This document shows, piece after piece, positions 51,769 to 59,458 of a DNA stretch of 64,000 bases. Each line of letters begins with the position of its first letter. Positions within the stretch are counted from its first letter, which is position 1. The notes beneath the pieces were generated by a model, which searched no databases, had not been told where the DNA came from, and saw nothing but the letters and a program-made list of their open reading frames with translations. The position numbers and the translations under genes are program-made. The DNA comes from Chitinophaga sp. H8 (GTDB lineage: Bacteria; Bacteroidota; Bacteroidia; Chitinophagales; Chitinophagaceae), in the NCBI RefSeq assembly GCF_040567655.1, contig NZ_JBEXAC010000002.1, forward strand, positions 310,001 through 374,000. The letters run 5' to 3'.

Positions 51769-53199
51769 TTAATCTTCTCTGCTTCCATCGTCTGCCATAC
51801 GCACCATTTTTGGGGTAAATTTCGCAATAATATCAACCAGTTCCTTTTGGGAATCCATGACTATATTAATATCCTTGTAGGCCATAGGTGCTTCATCTAA
51901 TCCTGCACCTATCAACGTTACCTGATGCTCCTTTAAAACAGCCTGCATTTCTGCTTTAGAGATTTGCTGTATGGCTTTGGTACGGCTCATCTGCCGTCCT
52001 GCCCCATGGGATGCAGAATTAATGGCTGATGTTGCTCCTTTTCCACTTACCAAAAATCCTGGCGCGGTCATGCTTCCGGGAATGATTCCCATTACTCCTT
52101 TTCCTGCCGGAGTAGCCCCTTTTCTGTGCACTATCACTTCTTCTCCATTCCAAAATTCTTTCCATGCAAAGTTGTGATGGTTTTCTACCCTCGCCAGTAC
52201 CTGCGCACCAATTGCTTTAGTCAGCTTCTGATGAATAATCTCATGACAAGCCGACGCATACTCGCCAGCCAGGTTCATAGCCAGCCAATATTCCTGTCCG
52301 GCAGCAGTATCCATATCCAGGTAGGCCAAATTGACTGCTTCTTTAGGCAGCTTGCAAAGTTGTTTTGCCAATCGGGTATAATGTCCGGCAACAGTAGCAC
52401 CAAACCCACGGGAACCGGAGTGTGTCAGTAATGCCAGGTATTTTCCCGACGCTATATTCAATTCTTCATTACTGGTTTCAAACTCAATAATTCCCCATTC
52501 CACAAAGTGATTTCCTCCCCCGGAGCTTCCCAGCTGAGAAGCTGCTTTATCTTGTAATTGTTTTACAAAAGGGGTCATGTTAAATGCCGGGTTATCCAAT
52601 ACAGCATGATCTGCTTTATACCTACCATGAAAACCATGACCCGCACCAAATTTGGTATGTGCAATCAATTCTCTTTTATACATATCCTGATTTTCAAAGA
52701 AGTGTACTTCCGAAATATCAAAAACAGATAACGCCATTCTACATCCAATATCTACACCTACCCCGTATGGGATTACCGCATTCTTAACCGCCAACACCCC
52801 ACCGATAGGCAATCCATATCCCTGATGTGCATCCGGCATTAATGCACCGGCTACCGCCACCGGCAGTTTCATAGCAACAGACATTTGTTGTTTTGCTCCT
52901 TCCTCAATATGGCCTGCACCATACATCGTATAGTCACTGACATTATTTAATAGTGCAATTGTATCATCTGCCGGCCTATTTGCAGCTTCTATTATTTTAG
53001 TAGCCAGCTTCTCCAATACTTCATCATCCAAAAAATCTTCCGGACGCGTTAGCACCTTTTTCATTAATACCAATGCTACCTCTTTGGATAAAGTATTAAA
53101 ATGTTCCTCCAAAACCGATAAGGCCAATCCCAATATCTCTCCTGCATTATAACCCGCCGCCAGCAGGTCATATCCGTTTATTTTATCTTTCTGTTCCAT
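51769..53199 (-). CDS. rtcB: RtcB-family RNA ligase
   Basis: A 476-residue RtcB protein, which joins RNA 2',3'-cyclic phosphate (or 3'-phosphate) and 5'-OH ends using GTP and manganese. Metal ligands and guanylylation site are visible: GVGVDIGCRMALSVF near 145, HTKFGAGHGFHGR near 176, SSGGGNHFVEWG near 221, LLTHSGSRGFGATVAGH near 250, and SASHGAGRQMSR near 400 with the GMP-accepting histidine. The regulator on the other strand is WYL-type, a pairing analogous to RtcR-rtcBA. No rtcA is in the window. Confidence 0.93.
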   Translation of the reverse strand: MEQKDKINGYDLLAAGYNAGEILGLALSVLEEHFNTLSKEVALVLMKKVLTRPEDFLDDEVLEKLATKIIEAANRPADDTIALLNNVSDYTMYGAGHIEEGAKQQMSVAMKLPVAVAGALMPDAHQGYGLPIGGVLAVKNAVIPYGVGVDIGCRMALSVFDISEVHFFENQDMYKRELIAHTKFGAGHGFHGRYKADHAVLDNPAFNMTPFVKQLQDKAASQLGSSGGGNHFVEWGIIEFETSNEELNIASGKYLALLTHSGSRGFGATVAGHYTRLAKQLCKLPKEAVNLAYLDMDTAAGQEYWLAMNLAGEYASACHEIIHQKLTKAIGAQVLARVENHHNFAWKEFWNGEEVIVHRKGATPAGKGVMGIIPGSMTAPGFLVSGKGATSAINSASHGAGRQMSRTKAIQQISKAEMQAVLKEHQVTLIGAGLDEAPMAYKDINIVMDSQKELVDIIAKFTPKMVRMADDGSRED

Positions 53200-53489
53200 T
53201 TCAAATCTTCTTTAATCAATTAATCATTTTATAACAGCTGCTGTATCCAAGGCCTGGCCCTTTTACTTTTTTGACATTCACCAGGCTACTGCTGCGCTAC
53301 AAAGATGCACACTCAAATGCGCAGTCCACCTACGCAGTTGTAACCATGTTTAACCATGTTTTATAACTAATTGATTACAATACTATTATTATCAAAATTA
53401 ATTTCACAATCCTTTTAAAACCAACCATCTGCGCAGCTGTATTGCGCAATAAAAAAGTACTTTTATACCTTTATTAAAAATAAGTGCAC
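53200..53489. promoter_or_regulatory. Divergent rtcB/WYL control region with repeated GCGCA boxes
   Basis: TGCGCAG occurs at 53318-53324 and 53430-53436, TACGCAG at 53331-53337, and the palindrome TTGCGCAA at 53442-53449. TAACCATGTT is tandemly repeated at 53341-53360. Together these are plausible operators for the WYL regulator controlling both directions. The promoter of the plus-strand gene probably lies just before 53480. Confidence 0.5.
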
Positions 53490-54512
53490 ATGTCCGTTAA
53501 TAAACTTGCCCTTATCCGCTATAAAACAATTGATACCTGTCTAAAAAACAGGTACAGAAAATGGACGCTGGAAGATCTGATCGAAAAGGTATCCGATGTA
53601 TTGTATGAAAGTGAAGGTATAGCTTCTGGTGTAAGCAGACGTACGATACAGGCAGACATACAATTAATGCGCAGTGACAAACTGGGTTACAATGCTCCTA
53701 TTGTAGTCTTAAATAAAAAGTATTACGCCTATGATGACCCTGCATACAGTATTACCAATGCTCCTATCAACGACGCGGATGTAGACAAGATGAAAGAGAT
53801 TGTGGGGCTACTCAAGCAATTCAACGGCTTTACCTACTTTGATGACATGAGTGATATTATTGCCCGCCTGGAAAACAATCTTTATCAGTCCACTCATCAA
53901 AGCAAAAACTGCATTCAGTTTGAGAATAACAAACAGCTAAAAGGGCTATCCTTCATAAGTCCTTTATACCAGGCTATCCTGCATAAAAGACCATTGCTGA
54001 TTGAATACAAATCCTTCAAAGCACTACAATCACAGCAGCAGATTTATTATCCATATTTACTGAAGGAATATCGTAATCGATGGTTCCTGATTGCAAAATC
54101 CAAAAAGGCAGCAACTTTACTTACCCTTGCCCTGGACAGGATCATTGATTTCCAGGAGTTGACCAAAGAAAAGTTTGTTGAGTATGATGGTATTGATTTT
54201 GAAAAATATTATGACGACCTTCTGGGTGTAACCAAATCTGCCAATGACCGCGCCCAAAAAGTATTACTGGAAGTAGATAAACTACATGCCCCCTATATAC
54301 TCACTAAACCTTTGCATCATTCGCAAAGTGTGGTAGCAGAAAAAGAGCAAAGCATCATTATCCGTATTGATGTAGTCCTGAATTTTGAACTGGAAAAGGA
54401 GGTCCTTAGTTTTGGTGAGTGTGTAAAAGTACTGGGACCACGGTTACTTGCCTCCAGGATAAAACGCCGTCTTAAAAAAGCAGCAGAACGTTATTCTGAT
54501 AAATTATCCTGA
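53490..54512 (+). CDS. WYL-domain transcriptional regulator divergent from rtcB
   Basis: A regulator of about 340 residues: N-terminal winged helix (RKWTLEDLIEKVSDVLYESE, SRRTIQADIQLMRS) and a WYL ligand-binding domain (LIEYKSFKALQSQQQIYYPY, RNRWFLIAKSK), followed by a WCX-like C-terminal part. WYL domains bind nucleic acid or cyclic nucleotides and often control RNA- or DNA-damage responses. The gene may start at GTG 53484 or ATG 53490. It is divergent from rtcB, and the intergenic boxes support regulation of rtcB. Confidence 0.85.
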   Translation: MSVNKLALIRYKTIDTCLKNRYRKWTLEDLIEKVSDVLYESEGIASGVSRRTIQADIQLMRSDKLGYNAPIVVLNKKYYAYDDPAYSITNAPINDADVDKMKEIVGLLKQFNGFTYFDDMSDIIARLENNLYQSTHQSKNCIQFENNKQLKGLSFISPLYQAILHKRPLLIEYKSFKALQSQQQIYYPYLLKEYRNRWFLIAKSKKAATLLTLALDRIIDFQELTKEKFVEYDGIDFEKYYDDLLGVTKSANDRAQKVLLEVDKLHAPYILTKPLHHSQSVVAEKEQSIIIRIDVVLNFELEKEVLSFGECVKVLGPRLLASRIKRRLKKAAERYSDKLS

Positions 54513-54594
54513 CCAACAGATATTTAGCCCCGCATTCCGCCTTTTCTTTTGGTTTACACTACAAAGCTTGGTATCTTTGTGGCTTGGCTCACTT

Positions 54595-54639
54595 GGGACT
54601 GTAACCAGCAATATAAAACTGCTGGCTACAGTCCCTTTT
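54595..54639 (+). terminator. Terminator behind the WYL gene
   Basis: GGGACTGTA pairs with TACAGTCCC and the inner CCAGCA with TGCTGG; four T follow. One mismatched A-C interrupts the stem. Confidence 0.85.
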
Positions 54640-54741
54640 CCATGCTATTCAATATCCGTGAAGCGTCAAATAATAATCGTGGAAAGTGCCATATTACTTT
54701 GCTAATATCTGATTATTCAATGGTTTACAAATAGTAATGAA

Positions 54742-55863
54742 ATGAATGTTGAGGTTGATAAAAAGGAAATCAAAGAAGTACACAAAACGGCTATTATACA
54801 GCAAACAGCTTTCTGGTCTGAAGTAAAGATGAAACAGGGAATTCAGTCCAGTGCATTTGATTTCAAAGTAAAAAATGAGGATCTCTTTACAGGATCAACA
54901 GGTGGACAATATGTAGCAGCAGATCTTTTGATATTGCTGCAGCAAATAGATGATGAACATACCATTGCCTATGTTCCCTACGGCCCGGAAATAGAACCCG
55001 CCAGGGAAAACCAGGGATTGTTTCTGGAAGAATTGTCTGAGTCTTTACGCAGTTATCTGCCCAACAAATGTATTATGATACGGTATGACCTGGCCTGGGA
55101 ATCCCATTGGGCGCAGGATAGTGATCATTATGACTTTAAAGGCAACTGGAATGGCCCACCGGAAAAGAAATACCAGGAATTCCGCTTCAACTTTAACACA
55201 CAAAACTGGAACCTTAAAAAGGCCAATTCAGATATACTGCCTTCGAATACGATATTCCTGAATCTGAAGGATGATAAGGGAAACTTACTGGAGAAGATGA
55301 AACCTAAAACCAGGTACAATATTAATTTGTCCATCAGAAAGGGAGTAGTGGTAAGAAAAACCGGGTTGGAAGACCTGGATATCTGGTATGAGTTATACAA
55401 ACAAACTGCCAACAGGAACCGTATTCACCTGAATGACATCCACTATTTCCGTACGGTGCTTACCGCCAGGGCAAATGACTCCTGCTCTCCGGCAGAAGTA
55501 GAGTTGTTATTAGCAGAAGTGGATGGCACTCCGCTTGCCGCCATGTTTTTAGTAATATCCGGCAACAGGGGCACTTATCTATATGGGGCCTCTTCTTCTA
55601 CTAACCGGAATTATATGGCTACCTATGCTTTGCAATGGGAGGCAATCACGACTGCTCAAATGAAAGGATGTACGGAATACGATTTTTTTGGTGTGGCCCC
55701 CAGGCCGGATCAAAACCACCCGTTGTATGGTTTATACAAATTCAAAACGGGTTTTGGTGGTGAATTATATCACCGTATGGGTTGCTGGGATTATCCTCTG
55801 CATCAGGAAAAATACAGTTACTACATTGCCGCAGAAATGCAAAACAAAGGGTATCATATTTGA
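54742..55863 (+). CDS. FemAB-family aminoacyl/peptidyl transferase
   Basis: A 373-residue protein with the double GNAT-like fold of FemA/B/X enzymes, which add amino acids to peptidoglycan or lipid-linked substrates using aminoacyl-tRNA. Visible parts: AYVPYGPEIEPARENQGLFL near 75, KTRYNINLSIRKGVVVRK near 190 and LAAMFLVISGNRGTYLYGAS near 272, with GCTEYDFFGVAPRPDQNHPL near 320. Bacteroidota lack interpeptide bridges of the staphylococcal kind, so the acceptor is uncertain. It ends at a 10-bp perfect hairpin. Confidence 0.8.
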   Translation: MNVEVDKKEIKEVHKTAIIQQTAFWSEVKMKQGIQSSAFDFKVKNEDLFTGSTGGQYVAADLLILLQQIDDEHTIAYVPYGPEIEPARENQGLFLEELSESLRSYLPNKCIMIRYDLAWESHWAQDSDHYDFKGNWNGPPEKKYQEFRFNFNTQNWNLKKANSDILPSNTIFLNLKDDKGNLLEKMKPKTRYNINLSIRKGVVVRKTGLEDLDIWYELYKQTANRNRIHLNDIHYFRTVLTARANDSCSPAEVELLLAEVDGTPLAAMFLVISGNRGTYLYGASSSTNRNYMATYALQWEAITTAQMKGCTEYDFFGVAPRPDQNHPLYGLYKFKTGFGGELYHRMGCWDYPLHQEKYSYYIAAEMQNKGYHI

Positions 55864-55870
55864 TACCCTT
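55847..55870. terminator. Hairpin spanning the femAB-like stop codon
   Basis: AAGGGTATCA pairs perfectly with TGATACCCTT over TATT; the stop codon TGA lies in the right arm. A second hairpin (about 55892-55913) follows and may terminate the convergent AraC gene. Confidence 0.55.
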
Positions 55871-55924
55871 ACTCATTCCTCATATTATGTTTCCTACCGG
55901 GGGCATACCAGGCTCCCGGTGTAT

Positions 55925-56932
55925 TTATTTATGCTGATAACTTACCGGGGTGGTGCCCGTCCATCTTTTAAAGGCTCTGGTAAAGGCACTTATCTCATTA
56001 TACCCCAGTATATGTGAAACCTCTTTCACATTATAGCTGCCTGAAGAAAGGTAATTCAATGCCAGGGATTTCCGTACCTCTTCTGTCACCTCCTGGTATT
56101 TTACGCCTTCCTCTTTTAGCTTCCTTTGCAGGCTGCGTACACTTACATTGAAATTAGCAGAAACGGTTTCCAGGGAAACAATGCCCAGGTAGGAATTGGC
56201 CAGTAAATAATTGTAGATCTTAGCCTGATAAGTCTGGTTATTATTTAACTGCGGAGGAACAACCCCTACTTTTTGCAAAAGCACATGCTGCAATTCATAG
56301 TTGGCTGTCAATATAGGCATATCCCAATACTTTTTTTCAAACACCAGTGCATACTCTCCGGTTCTTTTTACCGGCCGGCAACGCAATACCCTTTCATATT
56401 CTGTTATGTCCGGAATGCTATAGGAAAATCGCACGGCATGAGGCTTAACTTTAGTCAGCAGTAATCCATCCAGCTCATGTACCGTAAATACCATAAACAA
56501 GTCCATCGTATGCCGGAATGGCAATGAAGGCGCCTTCGCTTCATCCTTAAAAGGAATAAAGCGAATCGTGAAGTGGTGTTTTGATTGTTCCACTTCTATC
56601 CGGAACAGGGCTGTAAGCAGGTGAGCAAGGGCAGCGGCATGCGTAACCGCCTCTCCGACGGTGCTGCTACTTTTAACAATCTCTCCGACGATTCCCAAAG
56701 CAGCCAATTGTAATGATTCTCCAAAATGTAATCCAAATAAAGGGTCTTTACTAAGATGGCCGGCATTATACCAAAGATCATGCAACTGCTTTTGAGTTAA
56801 GACCACATCCTCCCGCTTTAAAAAGGTCTTCAGATCAATCCCTGAAAGCTTACATAATTGCTGGGGAGCAACATCTTTTTGTGCAGCATATGCCAGCATT
56901 CCCAGCACCAAACTTTTCTGTTGATTAGCCAT
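55925..56932 (-). CDS. AraC-family regulator (arabinose-binding-like N-terminus)
   Basis: A 335-residue regulator. The N-terminal domain has the Arabinose_bd-type pattern seen in OruR/ArgR-like AraC proteins (KDPLFGLHFGESLQLAALGI, VGEIVKSSSTVGEAV), and the C-terminus has the double helix-turn-helix (LQRKLKEEGVKYQEVTEEVR, VKEVSHILGYNEISAFTRAF, KRWTGTTPVSYQ). The NTF2-like secreted protein diverges from it across 122 bases and may be its target. The inducer is unknown. Confidence 0.88.
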   Translation of the reverse strand: MANQQKSLVLGMLAYAAQKDVAPQQLCKLSGIDLKTFLKREDVVLTQKQLHDLWYNAGHLSKDPLFGLHFGESLQLAALGIVGEIVKSSSTVGEAVTHAAALAHLLTALFRIEVEQSKHHFTIRFIPFKDEAKAPSLPFRHTMDLFMVFTVHELDGLLLTKVKPHAVRFSYSIPDITEYERVLRCRPVKRTGEYALVFEKKYWDMPILTANYELQHVLLQKVGVVPPQLNNNQTYQAKIYNYLLANSYLGIVSLETVSANFNVSVRSLQRKLKEEGVKYQEVTEEVRKSLALNYLSSGSYNVKEVSHILGYNEISAFTRAFKRWTGTTPVSYQHK

Positions 56933-57054
56933 ACTATAAAGTTACTATCAAATCTTTTCAAAAAACAGGCTGTCGTAAAATGGTAATTGTTTGTCGTGTT
57001 AAGATAACTCCACTGGCACTGCCCTCCGGTAATTTTACAGTAAAATAAAACACC

Positions 57055-57579
57055 ATGAAAGCGATACTATTTTCCGTGGCATTACTGGTTACACTTATCT
57101 CAACAAGTGATGCACAGCAGGTAAAAGAAACAGCCGTAATAAATCATCCAATCAATATTCACCACTTAAAAACAGAAAAAATGGAAAATCAGGCAATCAA
57201 TGTAGTGACTACTTTTTTAACCGCAGTTCAACAAGGTAATACTGAAAAGCTGGGCACTTTACTGCACCCGGAAGTACAATGGGAACAACCAGGAAATAAC
57301 CGCTTTTCAGGCACCAAGAAGAACATTACGGAAGTATTCCAAATGGTAGGAGGCATGTTTGAAGTGGCCGCCAATACCCTCGCTTTGACCAACATTCAGG
57401 TAGTGGCGGTTAATGGCAACAGCGTAGCCTGTCTTATTCACTGGAATGCAGCGCAGCCTACCGGAAAAATATTAAACGTAGATAACATTGATGTATACAC
57501 CGTAGAAAATGGTAAAATAACAAACGCTAAGGTCTATTCAGCAGACCTTAATCAGGAAGATGATTTCTGGGGGAAATAA
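57055..57579 (+). CDS. Exported NTF2/SnoaL-like protein
   Basis: A 174-residue protein with a signal peptide (ILFSVALLVTLISTSDAQ) and an NTF2-like fold of the SnoaL/limonene-epoxide-hydrolase kind: VTTFLTAVQQGNTEKLGTLL near 52, HPEVQWEQPGNNRFSGTKKN, VDNIDVYTVENGKITNAKVY. An additional methionine at 57181 (MENQAINVV) could start an unexported version. No active-site assignment is possible. Divergent from the AraC regulator. Confidence 0.75.
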   Translation: MKAILFSVALLVTLISTSDAQQVKETAVINHPINIHHLKTEKMENQAINVVTTFLTAVQQGNTEKLGTLLHPEVQWEQPGNNRFSGTKKNITEVFQMVGGMFEVAANTLALTNIQVVAVNGNSVACLIHWNAAQPTGKILNVDNIDVYTVENGKITNAKVYSADLNQEDDFWGK

Positions 57580-57712
57580 ATATCATTACTATTTGTTAAG
57601 GGGGAACCAAGCGGCTCCCCCTTATTCAATTGATGGCTGATTATCTGTCCTGCTAATTCTTCCTACTCTGGTCGGGCCAAAGTGAAAACCTTACCGTATT
57701 TGATAATTGAAG

Positions 57713-57720
57713 TAGATTTG
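57713..57720 (+). promoter_or_regulatory. -7 promoter box of the GAPDH gene
   Basis: TAGATTTG is an exact TAnnTTTG match 26 bases before the ATG at 57746. Transcription would begin a few bases later, giving a leader of about 20 bases. The -33 element is not clear. Confidence 0.5.
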
Positions 57721-57745
57721 CATCTACAAAATTGACAATAGCACC

Positions 57746-58753
57746 ATGAGAGTAGCAATAAACGGCTTTGGCCGTATAGGAAGAATCACCCTGCGCAGGT
57801 TACTCACTAAGGAGGGGATATCGGTAGTAGCTATCAATGACCTGACAGACGCGGCTACACTTGCACACTTATTTAAATATGACTCCATACATGGTATATA
57901 CCCAGGGGAAGTAACCGTTGAAAATGACAATGTACTGGTGATAGATGGACATCACATTCCGGTATTATCCTTTCCTTCGCCGGAACAGCTACCCTGGAAA
58001 GCATTACAGGTAGACATAGCGATTGAATCTACCGGTAAGTTTACCACCCGTGCTAAAGCAGCCATGCATATCAACGCTGGGGCCAAACAGGTGATATTAT
58101 CAGCCCCCTCCTCTGAAAAGGATATCCCCACCGTAGTTTTAGGTGTAAATGACCATCAGATAGACTTGCTCTCCCCTATTCTTTCCAATGCGTCGTGCAC
58201 TACCAACAACGTAGCCCCTATGCTAAAAGTGCTGGATGATAATTGGGGAGTATTAGACGGGTATATCACCACTGTACATTCCATGACAGGAGACCAAAGC
58301 CTACACGATGCCCCCCACAAGGACTTACGTCGTGCCCGTGCCGCTTCTGCCTCCATCATACCTACTACCACCGGAGCAGCTAAAGCAGTTACTACCATAT
58401 TCCCACACCTGGATGGCAAAATCGGCGGAGCAGGTATCCGGGTACCTGTATTAAATGGTTCACTCACTGACTTCACCTGTACCCTAAGCAAACCTACCAC
58501 AGTGGAGGAGATAAACATGGTCTTTAAACAAGCTGCGGACGGTTTTCTGAAAGGGATTTTAAAGTATACCACAGATCCTATTGTATCAGTAGATATATTG
58601 GGCAACACTTATTCCTGCACTTTTGATGCGCCTTTAACTTCTGTTGTGGGCGGATTAGTAAAAGTAGTGGGTTGGTATGACAACGAATATGGTTATTCCA
58701 GTCGTATGGCCGACCTGATAGCGCGTATTAAAACACTTCAACAAAGCGTATAA
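57746..58753 (+). CDS. gap: Glyceraldehyde-3-phosphate dehydrogenase
   Basis: Glycolytic type I GAPDH (335 residues), NAD-binding start VAINGFGRIGRITLRRLL, catalytic motif SNASCTTNNVAP near 152 with the active cysteine, HSMTGDQSLHDAPHKDLRRA near 180 with the catalytic histidine, and C-terminal WYDNEYGYSSRMADL. It is monocistronic between an NTF2-like gene and a bidirectional terminator. Slight departures from canonical (STGKFTTRAKAAMHINAGAK) suggest it could be a second, divergent GAPDH, which the window cannot settle. Confidence 0.95.
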   Translation: MRVAINGFGRIGRITLRRLLTKEGISVVAINDLTDAATLAHLFKYDSIHGIYPGEVTVENDNVLVIDGHHIPVLSFPSPEQLPWKALQVDIAIESTGKFTTRAKAAMHINAGAKQVILSAPSSEKDIPTVVLGVNDHQIDLLSPILSNASCTTNNVAPMLKVLDDNWGVLDGYITTVHSMTGDQSLHDAPHKDLRRARAASASIIPTTTGAAKAVTTIFPHLDGKIGGAGIRVPVLNGSLTDFTCTLSKPTTVEEINMVFKQAADGFLKGILKYTTDPIVSVDILGNTYSCTFDAPLTSVVGGLVKVVGWYDNEYGYSSRMADLIARIKTLQQSV

Positions 58754-58756
58754 AAC

Positions 58757-58803
58757 TATACCCCCTGGTGATGAGCGGATGTTGCTCACCACCAGGGGGT
58801 ATA
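58757..58803. terminator. Bidirectional terminator between gap and the SecD-like gene
   Basis: TATACCCCCTGGTG pairs with CACCAGGGGGTATA with an inner GAGC/GCTC stem. It lies between two convergent genes. Confidence 0.8.
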
Positions 58804-58820
58804 AATATCTTCTCATACTG

Positions 58821-59315
58821 TTATTGCAGCGAGCGAGTCGGGATTTGTAATTGTTTTACGCTATCCATTTCTTTTTGCAGCGCATTTTTCAGGTCATTTA
58901 CCTCTGTAAGTGTAAAGCCGCCTCTGATCGATAAGCGGCCACCAGATATAGGGCTGGTAATTGTAGGGGCCATCAGCAATCTGTTGTTTACGATAATAGC
59001 AGCTTGTTTGCCCTTCATACGGGTAGTAAACGCAGTAAGCTTTTCCTTTCCCTCAGCATCCATTTTCATGACTAACGCCGGCAGCCCATTCACATCGGTT
59101 TCACTACTTACTTTTTCTATATAACTCACATTAATATCAGGGGTGGTAGCTACATATATCCTTTTGCCTGATATCCTGTCTTTAAAAACATAAGTGCTCT
59201 TTCTTACCACGGTATAGATACCGGAAGGCGCCTTTTCCTTTGATTGGGCCTGCAGGCAAATAGTGCTTCCTAAAAGCAATAACCCAATGCCTGCAATGCA
59301 CTTAAAACACCTCAT
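58821..59315 (-). CDS. Exported SecD P1-head-like domain protein
   Basis: A 164-residue protein with a signal peptide (CIAGIGLLLLGSTICLQAQ) and a single domain like the P1 head of SecDF: DINVSYIEKVSSETDVNGLP, KLTAFTTRMKGKQAAIIVNN, RLLMAPTITSPISGGRLSIR, GGFTLTEVNDLKNALQKEMD. Unlike SecD it has no membrane channel part, so it is a free periplasmic or lipid-facing domain of unknown role. Convergent with gap. Confidence 0.75.
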   Translation of the reverse strand: MRCFKCIAGIGLLLLGSTICLQAQSKEKAPSGIYTVVRKSTYVFKDRISGKRIYVATTPDINVSYIEKVSSETDVNGLPALVMKMDAEGKEKLTAFTTRMKGKQAAIIVNNRLLMAPTITSPISGGRLSIRGGFTLTEVNDLKNALQKEMDSVKQLQIPTRSLQ

Positions 59316-59458
59316 GTAAAACCATCTTTATGGTTTCAAAGATAGGGGTTTTGAGGCTGTTTACAGGATTTACCAAAGCGATTTTTATTACCTGAAATAA
59401 GAATGGGATAATTATCCTTCAGGCAACTATCCCATTCATATTTTCAGCATCAACTTTC

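Noticed and set aside
54549..54734. 61-codon frame between the WYL and FemAB genes
   Set aside because: It contains the terminator hairpin of the WYL gene and has no family resemblance.
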